Assembly: GCA_021163015.1 (NCBI GenBank)
Contig: JAGGXO010000137.1
Span: forward strand, 1-6,316
Length of the DNA: 6,316 nt
Direction: 5' to 3'
From: Candidatus Bipolaricaulota bacterium
GTDB taxonomy: Bacteria; Bipolaricaulota; Bipolaricaulia; UBA7950; UBA9294
A model generated the notes under the pieces. The model worked only from the letters and a program-made list of their open reading frames with translations, searched no databases and was not told the DNA's origin. A program made the translations under genes and the position numbers. Positions 1 to 5,754 of this stretch are shown in pieces. Each line of letters starts with the position of its first letter. Within the stretch, counting starts at the first letter, position 1.

Positions 1-2388
1 CGCCGAGGCGACGATCGTCGCTCCGTGCTCGAAGGAACGGTTAAGGATCAGCTCGGAGATCGGGTTCTCCATCAGCCGCTCGATCGCGCGCCGCATCGGA
101 CGCGCGCCGTACTTGGAATCGTAACCCTGTTCTATTAGAAGCTCATTCGCTGAGTCATCGAGGGTGAGGGTGATTCCGTGCTCCTCCTGCAGACGCGCTC
201 TTAGCTCGTCGATCATCAGATTGGCGATCTCGAGCACCTGCTCACGCGTCAACTGATGGAAGACGATAACCTCGTCCAAGCGGTTCAAGAATTCTGGCCG
301 GAATACCTTGCGCACCTCGCCGGTCACGCGGTCCTTCATCTCTTTGTACGATTCCTCTGAGTCTACCTCTTCATCGCTGAAGCCAAGCGTACCGCGGTCG
401 GTAATCATCTCGCTCCCCACGTTTGAAGTCATAATGAGGACCGCATTGCGGAAGTCCACACGCCTGCCCTGCGAATCGGTCAATATGCCGTCTTCCATAA
501 CCTGTAGTAGGATGTTAAACACGTCGCGGTGTGCCTTCTCGATCTCATCAAACAAGATCACGGAGTACGGTCGATGCCGCACCTTCTCCGTCAGCTCCCC
601 GGCTTCTTCGTAACCGACGTACCCCGGAGGTGCTCCGGTCAAGCGAGAGACTGAGAAGCGCTCCATGTACTCGGACATGTCGACGCGGATCAGCGCGTCC
701 TCATCACCGAACAGAAACTCGGCCAAGGTTTTTGAAAGCTCGGTCTTGCCAACTCCAGTTGGCCCGAGGAACATGAACACGCCAACAGGCCGCCGCGGGT
801 TCTTCACACCAGCATAGGCTCTCCTGATTGAACGGGAGATCGCCTGCACGGCGTCGTGCTGCCCGACGAGACGGTCATGGATCTTGTCTTCCATGTTCAC
901 CAGACGCGTCGTCTCTTCTTCCTGGACGTGCCCAATCGGTATCCCCGTCCACATGGAGACTACCTGTGCCACGTCCTTTCCCGTTGCCTGCAGCTCATTC
1001 GCCAAGTGTGAATTACCTGTTAAACGCCCGATCTCTTCTTCCAGCTCGGCCTTGCGATCGCGCAGGCGCGCCGCCGTCTCGTAGTCCTGCGCGGCGACAG
1101 CTGCATGTTCCTGCTCGTCTAGGTCTTCCATATCACTCATCAGCTCGCGAACATCATCTGGCAGCAGCGTGCTCTGGAGCTTGATCCGCGCCGCCGTCTC
1201 ATCGATTAGGTCGATCGCTTTGTCCGGGAGGAACTGATCGGTGACATAACGATCCGAAAGGCGAGCCGCTTGATACAGGGCTTCGTCGGTGATCTTCACG
1301 CCGTGGTGGCGCTCGTAATGCGGGCGCAGGCCTTTCATGATCTTCACCGTCTCTTCCACGGACGGCTCCTCTACAAGGATCGTCTTGAAACGGCGCTTCA
1401 GAGCTGGGTCCTTCTCCACGGATTTGCGATACTCATCAAGGGTAGCCGTGCCGATACACTGGATCGCTCCAGTTGCAAGCGGTGGCTTAAGGATAGAGGA
1501 AGCGTCGATCGCACCTTCGGCTCCACCGGCACCAACAACGGTCTGCAATTCATCGATAAACAGGATGATGTCGTCTGACTCCATCACTTGATTGATCAGT
1601 GTCTTCAGGCGCTGCTCGAACTCACCGCGGTACTTCGTCCCGGCGACAATCGACGCCATGTCAAGCTCGATGATCTCCTTCGAACGAAGGAGATTCGGCA
1701 CATCGCCACTCACGATCTTTTGCGCCAGGCCTTCAACAATCGCCGTCTTCCCGACTCCGGATTCACCGATCAATGCCGGGTTGTTCTTCTTGCGACGGGT
1801 GAGTATTTGTATGATCCGCTCCATCTCCTCATCGCGCCCGATCACCGGGTCAAGTCGCCCCGCCTCGGCTTCCTCGATCAGGTTACGCCCGAAGTCGGAC
1901 AGGTCGCCCTTCTTTTGCTGCTGCGGTCGCCGCGTCGCTCTCAGGGCCATCCCCACTCCGGCAGAAGGGAGGAAGTACGCGCGTGTCTTACTGAGGTCGA
2001 TCCCCAGGTGAAGGAGAATCGCTGCGCCAGTCCCCTCGCTTTCGCGCAGCATCCCCATCAGCAAGTGCTCGGGGCGAATAGTGTTCAGTCCAGCGCGTCG
2101 AGCCTCTTCGAAACTGATCTTCATCACGCGCTTCAGGCGCGGCGTCGGTTCCAGATCATCGGCGGAGAGGCGCACCTTTCCTCGCCCCTTTTCAGATTCC
2201 AGCAGGGCGGAGACCTTTTCGTAGGTTACGCCGTGCGTGGTGAGAAAGCGGAATACGTTGCTCCCCTTAGTCCTCAGGAAGGCAAGAAGGAGATGCTCCG
2301 TCCCCACATAGCTGTGGCGCCATTCCTCCGCCTCCTCCTGAGAGAAGGCGATTATCTCCATCGATTCACGCGAGAATCGGTCGTACAT
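1..2388 (-). CDS. clpC: ATP-dependent Clp protease ATP-binding subunit ClpC (C-terminus cut by window edge)
   Basis: Hsp100 AAA+ unfoldase that feeds substrates to the ClpP peptidase in the cytoplasm. The reading frame is open for 796 codons from ATG at 2388 to the window edge; it ends in the D2 small domain, so probably only a short tail is missing. Domains in order: double Clp_N repeat (about 1-145); D1 with Walker A GESGVGKT at 208-215, pore loop KYRG 252-255, Walker B DE at 279-280 and an RRF arginine-finger segment; a short middle domain with a UVR-like motif (AAVAAQDYETAARLRDRK, about 428-446); D2 with Walker A GPTGVGKT 542-549, GYVG pore loop 589-592, Walker B DEIEKAH from 614, and sensor-2 GAR 761-763. 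The short UVR middle domain and the ClpP-docking tripeptide LGF at 668-670 mark ClpC and argue against ClpB. Walker B of D1 reads DELQT where DELHT is usual. Start choice: AGGAGG at 2397-2402, 8 bases upstream, and the MYDRF N-terminus match the family. Confidence 0.96.
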   Translation of the reverse strand, partial: MYDRFSRESMEIIAFSQEEAEEWRHSYVGTEHLLLAFLRTKGSNVFRFLTTHGVTYEKVSALLESEKGRGKVRLSADDLEPTPRLKRVMKISFEEARRAGLNTIRPEHLLMGMLRESEGTGAAILLHLGIDLSKTRAYFLPSAGVGMALRATRRPQQQKKGDLSDFGRNLIEEAEAGRLDPVIGRDEEMERIIQILTRRKKNNPALIGESGVGKTAIVEGLAQKIVSGDVPNLLRSKEIIELDMASIVAGTKYRGEFEQRLKTLINQVMESDDIILFIDELQTVVGAGGAEGAIDASSILKPPLATGAIQCIGTATLDEYRKSVEKDPALKRRFKTILVEEPSVEETVKIMKGLRPHYERHHGVKITDEALYQAARLSDRYVTDQFLPDKAIDLIDETAARIKLQSTLLPDDVRELMSDMEDLDEQEHAAVAAQDYETAARLRDRKAELEEEIGRLTGNSHLANELQATGKDVAQVVSMWTGIPIGHVQEEETTRLVNMEDKIHDRLVGQHDAVQAISRSIRRAYAGVKNPRRPVGVFMFLGPTGVGKTELSKTLAEFLFGDEDALIRVDMSEYMERFSVSRLTGAPPGYVGYEEAGELTEKVRHRPYSVILFDEIEKAHRDVFNILLQVMEDGILTDSQGRRVDFRNAVLIMTSNVGSEMITDRGTLGFSDEEVDSEESYKEMKDRVTGEVRKVFRPEFLNRLDEVIVFHQLTREQVLEIANLMIDELRARLQEEHGITLTLDDSANELLIEQGYDSKYGARPMRRAIERLMENPISELILNRSFEHGATIVASA

Positions 2389-2396
2389 CGTCGGTT

Positions 2397-2402
2397 CCTC
2401 CT
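2397..2402 (-). promoter_or_regulatory. Shine-Dalgarno site of clpC
   Basis: On the minus strand AGGAGG lies 8 bases before the ATG at 2388. This is ideal spacing and fixes the clpC start. Confidence 0.85.
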
Positions 2403-2432
2403 GGAATCAGACACACTCTCATCACACGCCAG

Positions 2433-2460
2433 AGTATAGCTTTCTAGTCATCGTTCACAA
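2433..2460 (-). promoter_or_regulatory. Candidate sigma70-type promoter for clpC inside the end of pth
   Basis: On the minus strand TTGTGA (2460-2455, 4 of 6 to TTGACA) is followed after 16 bases by TATACT (2438-2433, 5 of 6 to TATAAT). This predicts a start near 2426 and a leader of about 37 bases to clpC. I see no CIRCE-type (HrcA) element or obvious CtsR tandem repeat nearby. If the promoter is real, clpC can be expressed apart from the upstream translation genes. The call rests on consensus matching only. Confidence 0.35.
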
Positions 2461-3019
2461 CCCGGCGATGCCTGTTGAAGCGGGTCATGACGGCATTTAT
2501 GTCTTCTGTCCGAAATGTGGCGATTGCCTCCGCGCTGCGCTCAAGGATGGGATAGATCTTTTCCCACTCCGCGTCTGTGAACTTCCCAAGGACATAATTC
2601 ACTTGATCCGGAGGCCTCCCCTCATGTCCGATCCCGACGCGCAATCGAGGAATCTCTTCACTCCCCAGCGATGAAACGATGGACATCATCCCCTTGTGCG
2701 ATCCCGGACCACCCGCGGCAAGGATCTTCATATCTCCCAGAGGAATGTCCAGATCATCATAGACGATGAGCGCATCTTCATAAGAGATTTGGAGGCGCTC
2801 GATGATCGCCTTCACCGCTTTGCCGCTTGCGTTCATGTACGTCATCGGCTTGACAAGAAAAAGATCGCGGCTCTTGTAAACAAGAGCCGAATCGATCAAA
2901 CGTCCTTTTAGCCGCGGGCAATGCCTCTTGCGATAGAGATCGATGACATCAAATCCGACGTTATGTCGGCTAAGCGCGTATTCAAGTCCTGGGTTACCCA
3001 GCCCGAAGACGGCCTTCAA
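2444..3019 (-). CDS. pth: Peptidyl-tRNA hydrolase (Pth), TTG start
   Basis: Hydrolyses the ester bond of peptidyl-tRNAs that drop off the ribosome, recycling tRNA; cytoplasmic and normally essential. At 191 residues it has the usual family length. Visible family motifs are GLGNPGLEYALSRHN at 6-20 (substrate-binding N9, catalytic H19), KPMTYMNASG at 57-66 (N63) and YDDLDIPLG at 87-95 (D88, the aspartate that orients the catalytic His). The loop usually written GGHNG reads GSHKG at 106-110, so the conserved Asn is Lys109. The start is TTG at 3019-3017, directly after the TGA stop of the L25 gene (3022-3020); it is the only start that gives the canonical M-K-x-V-x-GLGNPG terminus. The nearby ATG at 3023 is in another frame. 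A weak AGAGGG lies 4 bases upstream, so translation probably depends on ribosomes finishing L25. Confidence 0.96.
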   Translation of the reverse strand: MKAVFGLGNPGLEYALSRHNVGFDVIDLYRKRHCPRLKGRLIDSALVYKSRDLFLVKPMTYMNASGKAVKAIIERLQISYEDALIVYDDLDIPLGDMKILAAGGPGSHKGMMSIVSSLGSEEIPRLRVGIGHEGRPPDQVNYVLGKFTDAEWEKIYPILERSAEAIATFRTEDINAVMTRFNRHRRVVNDD

Positions 3020-3673
3020 TCATCCCTCTTCGCTCTCGCCTTCTGATTCCTCAGCGGGTGCGCCCTCTTCCGCTGCTGCAGTCTCCAGCATTTCCTCTTC
3101 TTCCTCTTCCTCTTCCAGTTCCATGCCACGCGGCGCGACAATTGTCACCAACGCACGTTCCGGTGAGAGAAGGGGAGTGACGTCGCCGAAGTCGACATCG
3201 CGCACGCGAATGCCTTCACCCATCTCAAGCTCGCTTATATCGAGAGTGATCAAGTGAGGAATGTCCTTAGAAAGGCCATACACGCGCACCGTGTCAAAGA
3301 GAACGTTCAGGAACCCACCGGCCTTCTGCCCTGGCGCTTCACCGATGACCTTGATCGGGACGTGCAACTTGAGCGGGGTATTGGGGTCCGGATGATAGAA
3401 ATCTACATGGATCGGCTCATCGGTGATCGGATTATATTGAACCCTTTTCACGAATACATCCAGCGTCTCCGCCTCTTCGTGATCACTGATTGACAGTTCG
3501 ATGCGCGAACTACGCGTTATACGAGAAAAGAGCTCATGAAGGTCACGTCGATCGATGACAAGAGGAATGTTCTCCATGCTCGGGCCGTAGACTATCGCTG
3601 GCACCAATCCCTCGCGACGCAGCGCATTCGCCTTTCCATCCGAGCGCAATCTTGTATTCAGTGTTACAGACAT
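3020..3673 (-). CDS. rplY: 50S ribosomal protein L25, long Ctc/TL5 form with acidic tail
   Basis: Binds 5S rRNA in the central protuberance of the large subunit; in Bacillus the equivalent is the general stress protein Ctc. From ATG at 3673 the protein has 217 residues: the L25 5S-binding domain (about 1-93, with RREGLVPAIVYG 19-30 and VQYNPITDEPIHVDFY 78-93), the TL5-type beta domain (about 101-180, VPIKVIGEAPGQKAGGFLN), then a tail from 185 that holds 18 Glu in 33 residues, including a run of eight (187-194). A GTG two codons upstream (3679) is in frame, but it overlaps the AGGAG ribosome binding site at 3679-3683, so the ATG five bases below that site is preferred. It lies 19 bases after prs, and its stop abuts the pth start. 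Long acidic tails are common in Ctc-type L25. Confidence 0.94.
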   Translation of the reverse strand: MSVTLNTRLRSDGKANALRREGLVPAIVYGPSMENIPLVIDRRDLHELFSRITRSSRIELSISDHEEAETLDVFVKRVQYNPITDEPIHVDFYHPDPNTPLKLHVPIKVIGEAPGQKAGGFLNVLFDTVRVYGLSKDIPHLITLDISELEMGEGIRVRDVDFGDVTPLLSPERALVTIVAPRGMELEEEEEEEEMLETAAAEEGAPAEESEGESEEG

Positions 3674-3678
3674 TTCCA

Positions 3679-3683
3679 CTCCT
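3679..3683 (-). promoter_or_regulatory. Shine-Dalgarno site that decides the L25 start
   Basis: AGGAG on the minus strand is 5 bases before the ATG at 3673. It overlaps the in-frame GTG at 3679, which rules that codon out as a start. Confidence 0.75.
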
Positions 3684-3692
3684 ACAGTTCTT

Positions 3693-4649
3693 CTAGTAAT
3701 GTGGGAAAAGGTGGCTTACCGACTTGTTCTCGAAGATTCGGCGAATCGTCTTCGCCAAATGCTCTCCCACGGGGATGTACTCGACAATATCACTCTTCTC
3801 CGCCTGTTCTTCGAAAATGGTATTAGTAACGACCACCTTTTTCAAGGGAGATTGCGCCAGCACTTCCAACGCGTTCCCCGAGAAGACACCGTGAGTACAG
3901 TAGGCATGCACATCTGTGGCACCATGTTCGAGGAGAGAATTGGCGGCGAGGATGAGGGTCGAACCCGACGATACGATGTCATCGACCAGAATCGCTCGCT
4001 TGCCGGAGACATCACCGATGACGTTCACCACCTGCACCTGCGATCCATCGGCGGATCTTCGTTTCTCAAGAATGGCAATCGGCAAGTCGAGACGTTCGGC
4101 GAGGAGGCGCGCACGCACCGCTCCCCCTGCATCCGGGGAGACGATGATCGTCTCATCCGCATCGGCATCGTGTTTCTTATAGTAGTTGGCGAAGATCGGA
4201 TCTGCCTGCAAGTTGTCAACCGGGATGTTGAAGAACCCCTGGATCTGACCGACGTGGAGATCCATGGTAAGTACCCGGTCTGTGCCGGCAGTCTCAAGGA
4301 GGTTCGCCACCAAACGGGCAGTGATCGGTACGCGCCCCGTGTGTTTGCGGTCCTGCCGCGCGTAGCCGTAGTAAGGGATCACCGCGATCACCTTGCGCGC
4401 CGACGCACGTCGGAGAGCGTCGATCATGATCAAGAGCTCCATCAGGTGATCATTGACCGGCGGGCAGGTCGGCTGAATAACGAACACGTCCGCCCCGCGC
4501 ACCGTCTCGCGAATCCGCACGCGCACCTCGCCATCGCTGAACCGGTCGATTGCAGCGTCACAGAGATCAATCCCAAGAGCGTAGGATATCTCATCCGCCA
4601 ATTGGTGGTTCGCGTTTCCGCACAGCAGCTTCAGCTCCCTTCCAATCAT
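3693..4649 (-). CDS. prs: Ribose-phosphate pyrophosphokinase (PRPP synthetase)
   Basis: Transfers pyrophosphate from ATP to ribose 5-phosphate to give PRPP, the precursor of purines, pyrimidines, NAD, His and Trp. At 318 residues it is the normal length for class I enzymes. Visible motifs: DRFSDGE 35-41; the ATP-binding flexible-loop segment RQDRK 98-102, followed by HTGRVPIT (the variant form of the KARSREPIT stretch); DLH 130-132 then GQIQGFFNIPVDNL; SPDAGG 171-176; EKRR 195-198; and the ribose-phosphate/PRPP loop DDIVSSGST 223-231. The start ATG at 4649 overlaps the preceding stop by four bases (ATGA, 4646-4649), which implies translational coupling. AGGGAGG at 4660-4666 and GAGG at 4654-4657 lie upstream. 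Pairing with glmU and Ctc-type L25 is a widely conserved bacterial gene order. Confidence 0.97.
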   Translation of the reverse strand: MIGRELKLLCGNANHQLADEISYALGIDLCDAAIDRFSDGEVRVRIRETVRGADVFVIQPTCPPVNDHLMELLIMIDALRRASARKVIAVIPYYGYARQDRKHTGRVPITARLVANLLETAGTDRVLTMDLHVGQIQGFFNIPVDNLQADPIFANYYKKHDADADETIIVSPDAGGAVRARLLAERLDLPIAILEKRRSADGSQVQVVNVIGDVSGKRAILVDDIVSSGSTLILAANSLLEHGATDVHAYCTHGVFSGNALEVLAQSPLKKVVVTNTIFEEQAEKSDIVEYIPVGEHLAKTIRRIFENKSVSHLFPHY

Positions 4650-5341
4650 TGGGCCTCTGCCTCCCTTTGATCTTTCCTCTCCTTGTTTACCTGGCGCGCT
4701 CGCCCCAGCGCCAGATCCCCGTCCGGTACGTCCTCTGTTATTGTCGAGCCGGCACCGATAAGCGCATCATCCCCTATGGTCACTGGAGCGACCAAGGACG
4801 TGTTGCTGCCGATGAACGCGCGCTTGCCGATGCTTGTTTGATGCTTAGCCTCTCCGTCGTAATTGCAGGTGATCGTTCCCGCGCCGATGTTTGCGTCCTC
4901 ACCCACATCCGCATCGCCTAGGTAAGTCAAGTGCCCAGCCTTCGCCCCGCGCCGCACGCGAGAGGCCTTTACCTCAACGAAGTTTCCAATCCGCACTTTG
5001 GGGCCGACGTCCGCCCCTGGCCGCAGGTGCGCGTACGGACCAACCGCTGTCTCGCTACGCACATGCGCCTCTTCGAGGACCGAATAACGCACGCGGCAGT
5101 CATCCTCAATGATCGAGTCTTCGATGTAGCAGTCCGGGCCTATCGCACAGCGCGCCCCAATCACCGTATCGCCGCGCAGGTGCGTCCCTGGAAGAATCTC
5201 TGTACCGGGAGCGACCTTGACCTGGGGCTCGACATACGTACGTTCCGGATCGATGATCCTCACTCCTGTCTCCGCTAGCTCTCTCACCTTGTGTACACAC
5301 TGCGATCGTTCGGGAAAGAGGTGGTCAGTTTCCGCGCACAT
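4646..5341 (-). CDS. glmU: Stand-alone GlmU-type glucosamine-1-phosphate N-acetyltransferase domain
   Basis: Predicted to acetylate GlcN-1-P with acetyl-CoA, giving GlcNAc-1-P for UDP-GlcNAc. Normal GlmU has about 456 residues: an N-terminal uridylyltransferase, a linker helix and a left-handed beta-helix acetyltransferase. This protein has only 231. Residues 12-28 resemble the linker helix, and GVRIIDPERTYV opens the beta-helix of hexapeptide repeats. Against remembered E. coli numbering (offset 226), R107, K125, catalytic H137, Y140, N151, N160-Y161, K166, S179, A197 and R214 all match binding or catalytic positions without a gap. No L-A-x-G-x-G-T-R-M pyrophosphorylase signature is present. 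The start is firm: AGGAGG at 5346-5351 lies 4 bases before ATG 5341, and an in-frame TGA occurs at 5353-5351. It is the first gene of the operon and overlaps prs by ATGA. The symbol is used for family membership only; the protein is probably monofunctional. Confidence 0.92.
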   Translation of the reverse strand: MCAETDHLFPERSQCVHKVRELAETGVRIIDPERTYVEPQVKVAPGTEILPGTHLRGDTVIGARCAIGPDCYIEDSIIEDDCRVRYSVLEEAHVRSETAVGPYAHLRPGADVGPKVRIGNFVEVKASRVRRGAKAGHLTYLGDADVGEDANIGAGTITCNYDGEAKHQTSIGKRAFIGSNTSLVAPVTIGDDALIGAGSTITEDVPDGDLALGRARQVNKERKDQREAEAQ

Positions 5342-5345
5342 CTTG

Positions 5346-5351
5346 CCTCCT
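5346..5351 (-). promoter_or_regulatory. Shine-Dalgarno site that fixes the short GlmU start
   Basis: AGGAGG on the minus strand is 4 bases before ATG 5341 and overlaps an in-frame TGA (5353-5351). The pair shows that the short protein is made from its own start and is not an artefact of a missed upstream exon-like piece. Confidence 0.8.
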
Positions 5352-5478
5352 CAAAAAGACCTCGTTTGGACAATAAAGACGTACTCCAAGGCTGGAAAGA
5401 GCGCTTACTGTGAAGGAAGCAATGACTGAAAGGCGCAAAGGAAAGGGAGTCAACAACCTGCAGGCGCGAAGGGCGTAT

Positions 5479-5512
5479 TCATCCCGACCCGCTTTCTCGC
5501 GAGTTGGGATGA
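5479..5512 (-). promoter_or_regulatory. Imperfect inverted repeat / stem-loop in the operon leader
   Basis: The arms at 5479-5492 and 5499-5512 enclose a six-base loop (5493-5498). Twelve of 14 opposed positions are Watson-Crick pairs. In the minus-strand RNA one of the other two is a G-U wobble and one an A-C mismatch; the plus-strand RNA also keeps one wobble. There is no T run after it on either strand, so a simple intrinsic terminator is unlikely. It lies about 45 bases downstream of the predicted leftward transcription start and about 138 bases before the GlmU-like start. It could be a leader hairpin, an mRNA stabiliser or a protein-binding dyad. It matches no riboswitch I recognise. Confidence 0.55.
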
Positions 5513-5564
5513 GAATGGCCAAGCTCGTTTCGCCAGGATTATCTGTCATTAAACACCCATATGA

Positions 5565-5594
5565 ATGATACGGCAAAGAGCGCAAATCGGTCAA
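5565..5594 (-). promoter_or_regulatory. Candidate promoter of the glmU-prs-rplY-pth(-clpC) operon
   Basis: On the minus strand TTGACC (5594-5589, 5 of 6 to consensus) and TATCAT (5570-5565, 5 of 6) are 18 bases apart. The predicted start is near 5558, which leaves a leader of roughly 215 bases before ATG 5341. It is the best sigma70-type match in the intergenic region and sits where an operon promoter is needed. Confidence 0.5.
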
Positions 5595-5605
5595 GAAAAA
5601 CGTCC

Positions 5606-5635
5606 TTGCGGCAGGCAAACAGCGATCGTTATACT
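5606..5635 (+). promoter_or_regulatory. Candidate trpS promoter
   Basis: TTGCGG (5606-5611, weak, 3 of 6) is followed after 18 bases by TATACT (5630-5635, 5 of 6). The predicted start near 5642 gives a leader of about 112 bases to trpS. Its -35 lies only 11 bases from the -35 of the leftward promoter, so a single regulator or polymerase competition could link the two. The -35 match is poor, so confidence is low. Confidence 0.35.
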
Positions 5636-5741
5636 TCCAGAACACGTAGGCAAGAACCACCGCTTGCACAGTCTACATGCGTGGCAAATTGGTGACGCAA
5701 GCAACCGTGAGCAATGCTCAGTTATGATTCAGGCAATAGAC

Positions 5742-5746
5742 GGAGG
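5742..5746 (+). promoter_or_regulatory. Shine-Dalgarno site of trpS
   Basis: GGAGG lies 8 bases before GTG 5755 but only 2 bases before the in-frame ATG at 5749. The spacing favours the GTG as the start. Confidence 0.7.
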
Positions 5747-5754
5747 TAATGATT

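Larger units (their letters stand above)
5342..5754. other. Divergent intergenic region between the glmU-like gene and trpS
   Basis: These 413 bases separate two genes that point away from each other. I find no protein with recognisable motifs, no tRNA-like T-loop, and no T-box antiterminator sequence upstream of trpS. The contents I can support are two opposed promoter candidates, one strong imperfect inverted repeat and the ribosome binding sites at both ends. An open frame on the minus strand (5669-5325) and one on the plus strand (5565-5852) cross the region, but both run into the proven genes in the wrong frame and look accidental. Confidence 0.7.

Noticed and set aside
1588..2439. Plus-strand open frame of 283 codons opposite clpC
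   Set aside because: It overlaps the N-domain and D1 of clpC in antisense and shows no recognisable domain.
2389..2443. Search for a terminator or heat-shock operator (CIRCE, CtsR) between pth and clpC
   Set aside because: No stem with a T run and no matching repeat is visible in these 55 bases.
3092..3115. Trinucleotide-like CTC/TTC repeat as a possible phase-variable tract
   Set aside because: It encodes the eight-Glu run of the L25 acidic tail with mixed GAA/GAG codons. Length changes would be in frame, and such tails are normal for Ctc-type L25.
3699..4670. Long plus-strand open frame (323 codons) opposite prs
   Set aside because: It is the antisense shadow of a gene with full PRPP synthetase motifs; its translation shows no family features.
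5325..5669. Minus-strand open frame beginning (GTG)QAVVLA, which echoes the first residues of a GlmU uridylyltransferase (MQAVVLAAGKGTRM)
   Set aside because: The match is seven mostly hydrophobic residues and the G-x-G-T-R-M loop does not follow. The frame is about half the length the missing domain needs, it crosses the predicted promoter, and it runs into the GlmU-like gene out of frame. A decayed remnant is possible but unsupported.
5677..5727. Sixteen-codon reading frame upstream of trpS as a possible leader peptide
   Set aside because: It has no Trp codon and no ribosome binding site, so it does not look like an attenuator peptide.
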